Shown in pieces: positions 26,515 to 35,302 of a DNA stretch of 64,000 nucleotides (position 1 is the first letter of the stretch; the number at the start of each line of letters is the position of its first letter). The position numbers and the translations under genes are program-made. The notes under the pieces are model-generated. The model did no database searches and was not told the origin of the DNA. It worked only from the letters and a program-made list of their open reading frames with translations. Source of the DNA: Winogradskyella immobilis (GTDB taxonomy: Bacteria > Bacteroidota > Bacteroidia > Flavobacteriales > Flavobacteriaceae); the NCBI RefSeq assembly GCF_021887715.1, contig NZ_JAIQXX010000002.1:223489-287488 (forward strand), in the 5' to 3' direction.

Positions 26515-27619
26515 AAACGAAGGGGTTAAAGTGGAGGGTAATATAATTTTAATTTATTTTATTTGTCAGATAGCGTTAGATTTTCTTCAGAAAATAAATG
26601 TAAATTTTAATTTAGAATTACTTCCTTTTCATAGATATATAAAAGCGGTGTTTTTAACTTATATATCTATTAAAATTTTAATAGATATAAAGTTTTTTCT
26701 CAAGAAAAAATTGCTTCTATATGTATTTATTTTATTAGGCCTTTTTTTGTTTTCAATAAATTATACTGAAGCAAGAATTGAATACTTTATTCAATATAGC
26801 TATCTTTATGGAGTAGCATTATTCTATTTAAAATACGACATAGATCATATAAGATTAAAAAAAATCATTAAGACACTGATTATTATAAATTTCTTATTTA
26901 TAATAATAGGGATGATCTTTAATCAATCACTATTCTTAACTTATGGTCATCTTCGTTTTGGTTATGACGGATTTATTATAACACAAATGCAAGCTACTGT
27001 ATTTTATTTGTCAATTATTGCATATTTTGCATACTTAAGAAATCTTTTTTTTTTTATAATAGCTTTTATTTGTGGTATATTATGCGGGACAAAAGCGATC
27101 TTTTTAGGTGTTCTAGTTTTGGTTATTTTATTCTATGTTTTTGATATAAGAAATAAAAAATTTCGTTATATAACTTTAATTGTTTCTGGTATTTCTATTT
27201 TTGGTTTGATTTCGTTATTTCAAACGAGTTTATTCAAGCTTATCGTAGAGAGAGACGGACTTTTTACGATGGTTTTTTCTTATCGTGACAAATTACTTTT
27301 GAAAACGTTTGAAAGCATAAAAGAAGCTTATTCAGTATTAGATTTTTTAATTGGAGGTTACGACTTATCTATTTATAAAACAGAATTAGATCTCATTGAC
27401 ATCGTTCTTTTTTTTGGTATAATTGGCTTATGTATATACATATTGATCTTTAAATTTTTGTATAAGTATTACTGTATTTCTAATGAGTCTAAAGCTTATT
27501 TTATTACAATTATAATAGTATCATTTTTAGGAGGTAATATTATAGCATATCCGTTTAATTCATTTTTATTTTTAACAACATTAAAGCTAATATATGATAG
27601 AAGAAATAATTATTCTTAA
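26507..27619 (+). CDS. Polytopic membrane protein, third polymerase-like candidate
   Basis: 370 residues, about nine to ten hydrophobic segments, with a central loop GHLRFGYDGFIITQMQAT. Layout and position suggest an EpsG/Wzy-like protein, but no motif settles it. It overlaps the previous gene by eight bases and the WecG-like gene by 26 bases, so it is firmly part of the operon. An 11-T tract is at 27045-27055. Codon use is extremely AT-rich, as in its two membrane neighbours. Confidence 0.6.
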   Translation: MIRNEGVKVEGNIILIYFICQIALDFLQKINVNFNLELLPFHRYIKAVFLTYISIKILIDIKFFLKKKLLLYVFILLGLFLFSINYTEARIEYFIQYSYLYGVALFYLKYDIDHIRLKKIIKTLIIINFLFIIIGMIFNQSLFLTYGHLRFGYDGFIITQMQATVFYLSIIAYFAYLRNLFFFIIAFICGILCGTKAIFLGVLVLVILFYVFDIRNKKFRYITLIVSGISIFGLISLFQTSLFKLIVERDGLFTMVFSYRDKLLLKTFESIKEAYSVLDFLIGGYDLSIYKTELDLIDIVLFFGIIGLCIYILIFKFLYKYYCISNESKAYFITIIIVSFLGGNIIAYPFNSFLFLTTLKLIYDRRNNYS

Positions 27620-28334
27620 TACACACATTCACAATTTAACAATAGAAGAAACTTTAAGTATTGTAGATAATACAATAATTAAAGGAAATCAAATACATCA
27701 TTGCGTTGTTAATGCAGGGAAAATAGTAGCTATGCAAACCGATTTGCAACTAAGACAGAGTGTTAATGAGAGTGATTTAATTAATGCAGATGGGCAAGCA
27801 GTAGTTTGGGCTTCAAAAGTATTGGGAAAACCATTAAAAGAGCGTGTAGCAGGTATAGATCTAATGATCAATCTTGTAGAATTAGCACATAAAAAAAACT
27901 ATAAAGTCTTTTTCTTTGGTGCTAAGGAAGACATTGTTAAAACAGTTGTAGATAAATATACAGAACAATACTCTTCAAATATCTTAGCGGGATATAGAAA
28001 TGGCTATTTTAAAAAAGAAGAACAACAAGATATAGCAAAAGAGATTGCTAATAGTGGTGCAAATATTTTGTTTGTAGCTATTAGCTCCCCTAAAAAAGAG
28101 AACTTTTTGTATGAGAACAAAGCTTTATTAAAAAAGGTAAATCTTGTAATGGGAGTTGGCGGAAGCTTCGATGTTGTTTCGGGAAAGGTTAAACGTGCCC
28201 CCTTATGGATGCAAAATGTTGGCTTAGAATGGTTTTACAGGTTATCTCAAGAACCTAACCGTATGTGGAAACGCTATTTAGTTGGCAACAGTAAATTTAT
28301 TATCTTGGTTATTAAAGAACGTTTTGGTCTTTAA
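27594..28334 (+). CDS. WecG/TagA/CpsF family glycosyltransferase (GT26)
   Basis: 246 residues, normal for GT26. The conserved core is visible: HHCVVNAGKIV, DLINADGQAVVWAS with the catalytic Asp, ERVAGIDLM, FFFGAK, and GVGGSFDVVSGKVKRAPLWM, then GLEWFYRL. In enterobacteria WecG adds ManNAcA to GlcNAc-PP-undecaprenol; TagA adds ManNAc. Because wecB and wecC make UDP-ManNAcA in this locus and a WecA-like enzyme lies downstream, ManNAcA transfer is the most economical reading. It closes the first long transcription unit. Confidence 0.92.
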   Translation: MIEEIIILNTHIHNLTIEETLSIVDNTIIKGNQIHHCVVNAGKIVAMQTDLQLRQSVNESDLINADGQAVVWASKVLGKPLKERVAGIDLMINLVELAHKKNYKVFFFGAKEDIVKTVVDKYTEQYSSNILAGYRNGYFKKEEQQDIAKEIANSGANILFVAISSPKKENFLYENKALLKKVNLVMGVGGSFDVVSGKVKRAPLWMQNVGLEWFYRLSQEPNRMWKRYLVGNSKFIILVIKERFGL

Positions 28335-28356
28335 TAGAGACTTGCTTTCAAACAAT

Positions 28357-28386
28357 TTGTGTCCACATAGATTTATATTACCTTTG
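28357..28386 (+). promoter_or_regulatory. Promoter of the ugd-uxs-PHPT unit
   Basis: TTG at 28357-28359 and TACCTTTG at 28379-28386 are separated by 19 bases, an almost ideal flavobacterial promoter. It lies 40 bases before the UDP-glucose dehydrogenase start in a 91-base gap, so the locus has at least a second transcription start here. Confidence 0.8.
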
Positions 28387-28425
28387 ACTTTATAAATATT
28401 TCAATTACACTACAAAAGATAGTAA

Positions 28426-29829
28426 ATGAACATAAAAAAAATCTGTTGTATTGGCGCAGGTTACGTAGGCGGACCAACCATGGCTGTTATAGCTCAAAAA
28501 TGCCCTCTAATTAATGTTACTGTCGTAGACATAAATACTGATCGTATAGCTGCATGGAATTCTAATGATTTAAGTAAGCTTCCAGTATATGAGCCTGACC
28601 TTGATAGTATTATAAAAGAAGCGAGAGGGCGTAATTTGTTTTTCTCAACAGAAGTAGATAATGCAATTGATGCGGCAGATATGATATTTATTTCTGTCAA
28701 CACGCCAACTAAAACCTATGGTAAAGGTAAAGGTTTGGCGGCAGATCTAAAATACATAGAGTTGTGTGCAAGGCAAATCGCAAGAGTATCAAGGCAAGAT
28801 AAAATTGTAGTAGAGAAATCTACGTTACCTGTTAGGACAGCCTCTGCAATAAAAAGTATTTTAGACAATACCGGTAATGGTGTTCAATTTCAAATACTAT
28901 CTAACCCTGAGTTTTTGGCAGAAGGAACAGCGGTGAAAGATTTATTAGAACCAGATCGCGTTTTAATTGGTGGGGATTCAACTAAAGAAGGAAAAGGAGC
29001 AATACAATCATTAGTAGATATTTATGCAAATTGGGTGCCAAAAGATAGAATACTGACAACAAATGTTTGGTCTTCTGAACTTTCTAAGTTAACAGCAAAT
29101 GCTTTTTTAGCACAACGGGTTTCATCAATTAATGCTATGTCCGTAATCTGTGAGAAAACCGGAGCTGATATTAATGAAGTGTCTAAGGCAATTGGTATGG
29201 ATTCTAGAATAGGGCCAAAATTTTTAGAGTCATCTGTTGGTTTTGGCGGGTCTTGTTTTCAAAAAGACATTTTAAATTTGGTCTATATAGCAAAGTCTTA
29301 TGGCTTAAACGAAGTTGCAGATTATTGGGAACAGGTTATTTTGATGAATGATTATCAAAAAAACAGATTTTCTGATAATATCGTGAGTACACTTTACAAC
29401 ACGGTTTCCGGAAAAAAAATCACTTTTTTAGGTTGGGCTTTCAAAAAAGACACTAATGATACAAGGGAGTCTGCAGCGATTCAAGTAGCGGATAACTTAT
29501 TGAATGAAAGAGCCTATATAGAAGTTTATGACCCTAAGGTTACTGAAGAACGTATTTATGCTGATTTAGAGCATTTAAACTCTCGGAATCCTGAAGAAAA
29601 TAGAGAATTATTAAAAATTCGACAAAATCCATATCAAGCTAGTGAAAATTCTCACGCTATTGCTGTATTAACTGAGTGGGATGAATTTAAAACGTTTGAC
29701 TGGCAAAAAATATATGACAATATGAAAAAACCTGCCTTCATTTTTGATGGTAGAGGCATATTAGACACAAAGACATTAGAGAAAATAGGTTTTATTTGTT
29801 ATCAAATTGGTAGTGGAACTAAAGCTTAA
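28426..29829 (+). CDS. ugd: UDP-glucose 6-dehydrogenase (eukaryote-like)
   Basis: 467 residues, longer than typical bacterial Ugd and resembling the animal/plant-like group. Dinucleotide loop [36 protein letters not shown], catalytic-Cys segment [11 protein letters not shown], and [16 protein letters not shown] are all intact. It oxidises UDP-glucose to UDP-glucuronate, which the next gene product can decarboxylate. The strong promoter upstream belongs to this gene. Confidence 0.94.
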   Translation: MNIKKICCIGAGYVGGPTMAVIAQKCPLINVTVVDINTDRIAAWNSNDLSKLPVYEPDLDSIIKEARGRNLFFSTEVDNAIDAADMIFISVNTPTKTYGKGKGLAADLKYIELCARQIARVSRQDKIVVEKSTLPVRTASAIKSILDNTGNGVQFQILSNPEFLAEGTAVKDLLEPDRVLIGGDSTKEGKGAIQSLVDIYANWVPKDRILTTNVWSSELSKLTANAFLAQRVSSINAMSVICEKTGADINEVSKAIGMDSRIGPKFLESSVGFGGSCFQKDILNLVYIAKSYGLNEVADYWEQVILMNDYQKNRFSDNIVSTLYNTVSGKKITFLGWAFKKDTNDTRESAAIQVADNLLNERAYIEVYDPKVTEERIYADLEHLNSRNPEENRELLKIRQNPYQASENSHAIAVLTEWDEFKTFDWQKIYDNMKKPAFIFDGRGILDTKTLEKIGFICYQIGSGTKA

Positions 29830-29855
29830 TATTGTTTTTAACAAATAATACTTAA

Positions 29856-30842
29856 ATGAAAAGAATTCTTATTACTGGTGCTGCTGGATTTTTAGGCTCA
29901 CATTTATGTGACCGATTTATCAACGAAGGCTTTTTTGTTATTGCTATGGATAATTTTATTACTGGTGATTCTAAAAACATATCACATTTATTATCTCACC
30001 CAAATTTTGAATTTATTGAGCATGATGTCACAGAATTTATATCTATTGCAGGTAAAGTAGATTATATCCTTCATTTTGCTTCGCCGGCAAGCCCTATAGA
30101 TTACCTTAAAATTCCTATTCAAACATTGAAGGCGGGGTCATTAGGCACCCATAATTTGTTAGGACTTGCTAAAGCTAAAAAAGCAAGAATTTTAATCGCT
30201 TCTACATCTGAAGTTTACGGAGATCCACTTGTGCATCCTCAACCAGAAACATATTATGGTAATGTTAGTACTATAGGGCCAAGAGGTGTCTATGATGAAG
30301 CAAAACGTTTTCAAGAGTCTATTACTATGGCTTATCATAGATTTCATGGTTTAGAAACTAGAATTGCACGTATCTTTAATACATATGGACCTAGAATGAG
30401 GTTAAATGACGGCAGAGTAATACCTGCATTTATTGGGCAAATATTAAGAAGAGAAAGGCTAACTGTTTTTGGCGATGGTTCACAGACAAGATCTTTCTGT
30501 TATATCGATGATCAAGTAGAAGGAATTTATCGTTTATTGTTTAGCGATTATAATAAACCTGTAAATATTGGAAATCCTAAAGAAATCACAATCTTAGATT
30601 TCGCAAAAGAAATTTCTAAATTAACAGATAATGACACACAATTAACCTTTAAACAATTACCAAAAGATGACCCCCTACAAAGACAACCTGATATTACTTT
30701 AGCAAAAGAACTTTTAAATTGGGAACCAAAAGTGGACAGATCAGAAGGTATTAAGAAAACATTTGATTATTTTAGGGATTTACCAGATGATGTATTGTAT
30801 AAAAAAGAACATAAATCATTTGAAAAACATATAAAAAGATAA
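29856..30842 (+). CDS. UDP-glucuronate decarboxylase (UDP-xylose synthase)
   Basis: 328 residues, extended SDR. NAD loop [39 protein letters not shown], and the active-site YDEAKRFQE identify the UXS group, which converts UDP-glucuronate to UDP-xylose. The fixed pairing with ugd supports this substrate. A related 4-epimerase is less likely given the ASPASP and [11 protein letters not shown] segments. Confidence 0.9.
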   Translation: MKRILITGAAGFLGSHLCDRFINEGFFVIAMDNFITGDSKNISHLLSHPNFEFIEHDVTEFISIAGKVDYILHFASPASPIDYLKIPIQTLKAGSLGTHNLLGLAKAKKARILIASTSEVYGDPLVHPQPETYYGNVSTIGPRGVYDEAKRFQESITMAYHRFHGLETRIARIFNTYGPRMRLNDGRVIPAFIGQILRRERLTVFGDGSQTRSFCYIDDQVEGIYRLLFSDYNKPVNIGNPKEITILDFAKEISKLTDNDTQLTFKQLPKDDPLQRQPDITLAKELLNWEPKVDRSEGIKKTFDYFRDLPDDVLYKKEHKSFEKHIKR

Positions 30843-30843
30843 T

Positions 30844-32202
30844 TTGAATTTATTTAAGCAAGGACGTTATTCAGGTTTTTTAAAACCTATTGCCTATTTA
30901 ATTGACTTAATGTTAATTATTGGCTTTTCTATACTTTATTTTGGGGGCGAAATAGAATCATATAACTTTTATTTCTTTACTTCTATTGCTTGGATTGTTC
31001 TATCACTAAACACTAAGTTCTATGATGTTTACCGATATACTAAAAATTTTAGAATTGCAATACTTATACTAAAGCAATTAATACTTTTTACACTAATTAT
31101 ATTTGCTTTTTTTGGCTATAAAAAGCAAGTTAGTTTTTCTACATCATACGTTTTAAGTTTTATATCAGCATTATTTTCGGCAATCACATTAGTTAAATAT
31201 TCTTTTTTTTACTTCCTACAAAAATATAGAAGCTCATTTGGTGGTAATTTTAGACGAATTATAATTATCGGCAATAATAAAAAAACACATGACCTTGAAA
31301 ATTTATTTAAGACTAGGCCAGAATTAGGCTATAAACATTGTAAGACTTTTGACTTTAAAAATGAAGAAATACTTCAATTAAAAGATTGTTTTGATTATAT
31401 AAGTAATGAAGATATAGATGAGATATATTGTTCTGTATCAGAATTAAGTAATAAAAAAATCGCTCAATTAATAGATTTTGTAGATAATAATTTAAAAGTA
31501 TTAAAATTTATACCTGATAATCGAGATATTTATACTAAACGCCTTAAATATGAATATTACGATTACATCCCTATTTTATGGTTGAGAAATATACCTTTAG
31601 AAGATCCTATTAATAAGTTTTTTAAAAGAACATTAGATATAGTGTTCTCTCTATTTGTTATTGTAGGTATTCTATCTTGGTTAGCACCAATTATGGCTTT
31701 ATTAATAACTATAGAATCTAGAGGCCCTGTGTTTTTTAGACAACAACGGAATGGTTTTAATAATAAGAAATTCTATTGCTATAAGTTTAGGTCAATGGCA
31801 AAAAACAATGAAGCTGATAAAATACAAGCGCAAAAAAACGACGCTAGAGTAACAAAGGTTGGTGGGTTTATCAGAAAAACAAGTATTGATGAATTACCTC
31901 AGTTTTTTAATGTTTTATTTGGCGACATGTCGGTGGTTGGCCCTAGACCACACATGTTAAGTCACACAACTGAATATGCGTCTAAAGTAGATAAATTTAT
32001 GGTCCGATTATTTGTAAAACCAGGAATAACAGGCCTAGCACAAGTTAGGGGGTTTAGGGGCGAAATAGAGACTGATAAAGATATTATAGGACGTGTTAAG
32101 TATGATATTTTTTATATTGAAAACTGGTCTCTTTTATTAGATATTAAAATTATTATTCAAACAGTTATTAATGCTGTTAAAGGAGAAGAAAAGGCGTATT
32201 AA
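30844..32202 (+). CDS. Polyprenyl glycosylphosphotransferase (WcaJ/WbaP type), copy 1
   Basis: 452 residues from a TTG one base after the previous stop; no earlier in-frame start is available. Four N-terminal membrane segments, a CoA-binding-like central domain, a fifth membrane segment near 265, then the catalytic bacterial sugar transferase domain with KFRSMAKN, KTSIDELPQFFNVLFGDMSVVGPRPH and KPGITGLAQVRG. It transfers a sugar-1-phosphate to undecaprenyl phosphate, starting glycan assembly. A paralogue lies at 35.3 kb with the same RYS..L.P opening and near-identical final segment. Confidence 0.92.
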   Translation: MNLFKQGRYSGFLKPIAYLIDLMLIIGFSILYFGGEIESYNFYFFTSIAWIVLSLNTKFYDVYRYTKNFRIAILILKQLILFTLIIFAFFGYKKQVSFSTSYVLSFISALFSAITLVKYSFFYFLQKYRSSFGGNFRRIIIIGNNKKTHDLENLFKTRPELGYKHCKTFDFKNEEILQLKDCFDYISNEDIDEIYCSVSELSNKKIAQLIDFVDNNLKVLKFIPDNRDIYTKRLKYEYYDYIPILWLRNIPLEDPINKFFKRTLDIVFSLFVIVGILSWLAPIMALLITIESRGPVFFRQQRNGFNNKKFYCYKFRSMAKNNEADKIQAQKNDARVTKVGGFIRKTSIDELPQFFNVLFGDMSVVGPRPHMLSHTTEYASKVDKFMVRLFVKPGITGLAQVRGFRGEIETDKDIIGRVKYDIFYIENWSLLLDIKIIIQTVINAVKGEEKAY

Positions 32203-32208
32203 AAACTC

Positions 32209-33189
32209 ATGATAAGTCAAGGTGAAATTCTAAGGACTAGTATTGGAATAATAGGCTTGAGTATTATTTTATTTATTTACATTAGAATAGCTAAAAAATT
32301 AGATTTCACTATTCAATTAAAAAATTCTAAAAAGAACATAATTTTAGGCGCTGGTATCATCTTCCCGCTAAGCTATTCATATAGCTTACTTTTTTTTGAA
32401 ACATTTCCATTTTACCTATCTATTATAGTATTTCTGTTGATGATTATTAGCTTTATAGATGATTTAAAATCAATTAATGTTCTCTTTAGACTCAGTATTC
32501 AGATATTATGTGTAAGCGTTACTATTTTCTTGTTTTATGAAAATCTATTAACCTCAATATATTTGAGCTGCATAATAGTATTGATTTATGTCGGTTATAT
32601 CAACTCATTTAATTTTATGGACGGAATTAATGGTATGTTGGCATCCTATACATTTATTACAATCTTAGCATTATTAGTGGTTAATAATATAGTTCCTTAT
32701 ATGAGTTCATCAATATTAGGTTTACTTTTATTTTCAACGTTTCTTTTTTTAATAGGAAATTTCAAAAAAAAACCATTTTTTATTTCTGGAGATGTCGGAA
32801 GTATATGTTTAGGTTATATAATTGGTTTCATAATTTTGAAATTTTATTTAACAGAAGCTAATCCAATGATCTTTTTATTGATTGTAATTTATCTTATTGA
32901 TACAGGAATTACAATGTGTATTAATATTGTAAATAAACAAAACATTTTAAAAGCACATAGAGAACATTTGTACGAAAAACTTGTTTTCATTAAAAACATT
33001 CCTGACTTAAAAGTTTCTTTGGCTTATTCAATTATACAAATCTTGATTTCAGTTATTGTTATTTATAGTATTTATAATCAAATTAATTCCATAATGTTTT
33101 TTATAGTTATTGCCTTATGTTTGGTTCTATTTTATGTTATTTTTAGAGCTCTCATTTTTGGTAATGAATTCAAACAAACAAAATATTAA
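32209..33189 (+). CDS. WecA/MraY-family undecaprenyl-phosphate HexNAc-1-phosphate transferase
   Basis: 326 residues with about 10 membrane segments. Family motifs are SFIDDLKSI near 85, NSFNFMDGINGM near 140, the GDVGS loop near 200, and the cytoplasmic AHREHLYEKL motif near 245. It should attach GlcNAc-1-P or a relative to undecaprenyl phosphate, an alternative start to the PHPT route. The following aminotransferase starts inside its 3' end. Confidence 0.9.
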   Translation: MISQGEILRTSIGIIGLSIILFIYIRIAKKLDFTIQLKNSKKNIILGAGIIFPLSYSYSLLFFETFPFYLSIIVFLLMIISFIDDLKSINVLFRLSIQILCVSVTIFLFYENLLTSIYLSCIIVLIYVGYINSFNFMDGINGMLASYTFITILALLVVNNIVPYMSSSILGLLLFSTFLFLIGNFKKKPFFISGDVGSICLGYIIGFIILKFYLTEANPMIFLLIVIYLIDTGITMCINIVNKQNILKAHREHLYEKLVFIKNIPDLKVSLAYSIIQILISVIVIYSIYNQINSIMFFIVIALCLVLFYVIFRALIFGNEFKQTKY

Positions 33190-34291
33190 ATTATCACCAA
33201 GTCGAATTTCAGGTTTAGAGTCTAAATACCTTTTAGAAGCTCTAGAAACAAATGAGTTATCTTATTATGGCTCTAATGTTTCTTCAGTTGAAAAAATGTT
33301 TAAATCATATTTTAATGATAAAGAAGTTGTAACATTAAATTCTGGAACTTCAGCTATTCATTTGTCTCTAATAATGGCAGGCGTTAAAAAAGATGATGAG
33401 GTTATTTGTCAATCATTCACATATTGTGCGTCAGTAAACCCAATTTTATATTTAGGAGCTAAGCCAATCTTTATAGATAGTGAACCTAAAACTTGGAATA
33501 TGTGTCCAGTTTTTTTAGAGAAAACAATTAATGAACGCATTAATTATGGAATTAAACCCAAAGCAATCATAGTTGTGCATTCCTATGGAATGCCTTGTAA
33601 AATTAATCAAATCATAAGTATTGGTGAAAAGTATAATATTCCTATTATTGAGGATGCAGCAGAAGCATTAGGGTCATCTGTAAATGGGAGAAAATGCGGT
33701 ACTTTTGGTAAATTTGGAATTATATCTTTTAATACAAATAAAATTATTACAGCATCTTCAGGTGGTTTAATAATATGTGATTCTATAAGTGAAAGCGAAG
33801 AGATTAATCATTTGGCCACACAAGCTAAAGACAGTAAAACTCATTATCAACACTCTAAAGTAGGCTACAACTATAAGATGAATAATATTAATGCGGCTAT
33901 AGTTAGGGCGCAATATTCTATATTAGATGAGAATATCTCATTAAAGAAAAAGATTCATCAATTCTACAGAGATATTTTTTTGAATTCAGAAGAAATAGAA
34001 CTTCAGGAAGAGATTACGGGTGATGTGAATTCAAATTTTTGGCTCAATTGTATACTGATTAATAATTTAAAAAATAGAGAACGTTTGATTAAAGTTTTTA
34101 CAGATTTTAATATTGAAACAAGACCACTTTGGAAACCAATGCATATGCAACCATTATATAAAGAATATAAGTATTATGGCAATAATGTAGCAGAAACCCT
34201 TTTTAATAAAGGGCTTTGCTTACCAAGCAGTTCTAGTCTAAATATAAAAGAGCTCGATTATATTAAAAAAGCTATAAATAGTATTGTTTAA
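33164..34291 (+). CDS. DegT/DnrJ/EryC1 sugar aminotransferase
   Basis: 375 residues from the ATG at 33164; a longer in-frame reading from 33110 lies inside the previous gene. Motifs LNSGTSAIHLSLIMAGV, IEDAAEALGSS and SFNTNKIITASSGGL contain the PLP site, with the Lys in FNTNK. Such enzymes aminate 4-keto sugars. The 4,6-dehydratase encoded next would supply UDP-4-keto-6-deoxy-HexNAc, so the pair probably makes a 4-amino-4,6-dideoxy-HexNAc, as PglF/PglE do. No acetyltransferase of PglD type is seen. Confidence 0.9.
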   Translation: MNSNKQNIKLSPSRISGLESKYLLEALETNELSYYGSNVSSVEKMFKSYFNDKEVVTLNSGTSAIHLSLIMAGVKKDDEVICQSFTYCASVNPILYLGAKPIFIDSEPKTWNMCPVFLEKTINERINYGIKPKAIIVVHSYGMPCKINQIISIGEKYNIPIIEDAAEALGSSVNGRKCGTFGKFGIISFNTNKIITASSGGLIICDSISESEEINHLATQAKDSKTHYQHSKVGYNYKMNNINAAIVRAQYSILDENISLKKKIHQFYRDIFLNSEEIELQEEITGDVNSNFWLNCILINNLKNRERLIKVFTDFNIETRPLWKPMHMQPLYKEYKYYGNNVAETLFNKGLCLPSSSSLNIKELDYIKKAINSIV

Positions 34292-34303
34292 GTGCTTTAT
34301 TCT

Positions 34304-35302
34304 ATGAAGAGTTATTACAAAAACAAAACCATACTTATAACAGGCGGCGCAGGTTCGATAGGATCTGAATTAGTAAAACAGCTTATTGAATTAGAAATCA
34401 ATACAATTATTATTATAGATCAATCTGAATTAGCGCTATATAATTTAGAGTTGAATTTTAAAAATCATACTCAAAACAACAAGTTAGTCTTTCTATTAGC
34501 TGACATTAGAAACGATATACATTTAGATAAAATATTTGATGCACACACACCAGATATTGTTTTTCATACGGCAGCCTATAAACAATTACCATTATTAGAA
34601 AAAAATCCTTCAGAAGGTGTTTTGACGAATATATATGCGACAATAAATTTAGTAAAACTTTCTAATAAATACAAAGCGGAGAATTTTATGTTAATATCCA
34701 CAGATAAAGCTGTAGAGCCAACAAGTGTTTTAGGTAGAACCAAACGAATTGCCGAATTGTATGTAAATAATTATAAATCTAGTTCCACAAAGCTCTCTAT
34801 AATTAGATTTGGTAATGTTTATAAGAGTAATGGTTCAGTTGTAGAAGTATTTAATAAACAAATAGAACAACAACGACCGATAACCTTAACTCATAAGGAT
34901 GTTGAACGTTATTTTATTTCTATAAATGATGCATGTAATTCAGTGATTAAAGCATGTTATATTTCTAGTGGTGGCGATACTTTTATTATAGATATGGGTA
35001 AACCGCAAAAAATATATAACTTAGTTAAACAAATCATTAAGAATAAAAAATTACCAGAGCCTATAGAGAAAGAGATAAAAATAATTGGACTTAGGCCAGG
35101 TGAAAAACTCTCTGAAAAATTAGTGGAAGAAGGAATCAGATTGAATAAAACAGAATATGATAAAATAACATATTATAAATCATTTAATCATTTAATATTG
35201 ACCGAGAGTAGTTTAAAAGATTTGTTTTTAAATGCAAATCAAAGAAATGACAAGCAAGTTATTGAAGAATTAAAGAGAATTTTAAAAGAAGTGGATAAAT
35301 GA
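34304..35302 (+). CDS. Short FlaA1/CapD-type nucleotide-sugar 4,6-dehydratase
   Basis: 332 residues from the ATG at 34304 (in-frame GTG at 34292 possible). Only the SDR catalytic part is present; the membrane domain of full-length CapD/WbpM/PglF is absent. NAD loop GGAGSIGSELV, FHTAAYKQLPLLE, STDKAVEPTSVLGRTKRIAE and RPGEKLSEKL are seen. In WbpM-like enzymes the usual Tyr is replaced by Met (NVMGATK); here that position is Leu (SVLGRTK). It should make a 4-keto-6-deoxy-HexNAc for the upstream aminotransferase. The stop overlaps the next start by four bases. Confidence 0.87.
   Translation: MKSYYKNKTILITGGAGSIGSELVKQLIELEINTIIIIDQSELALYNLELNFKNHTQNNKLVFLLADIRNDIHLDKIFDAHTPDIVFHTAAYKQLPLLEKNPSEGVLTNIYATINLVKLSNKYKAENFMLISTDKAVEPTSVLGRTKRIAELYVNNYKSSSTKLSIIRFGNVYKSNGSVVEVFNKQIEQQRPITLTHKDVERYFISINDACNSVIKACYISSGGDTFIIDMGKPQKIYNLVKQIIKNKKLPEPIEKEIKIIGLRPGEKLSEKLVEEGIRLNKTEYDKITYYKSFNHLILTESSLKDLFLNANQRNDKQVIEELKRILKEVDK

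Noticed and set aside
28426..29829. Second copy of wecC
   Set aside because: The gene is longer and its motifs match the eukaryote-like UDP-glucose dehydrogenase; the following UXS gene supports glucuronate synthesis.
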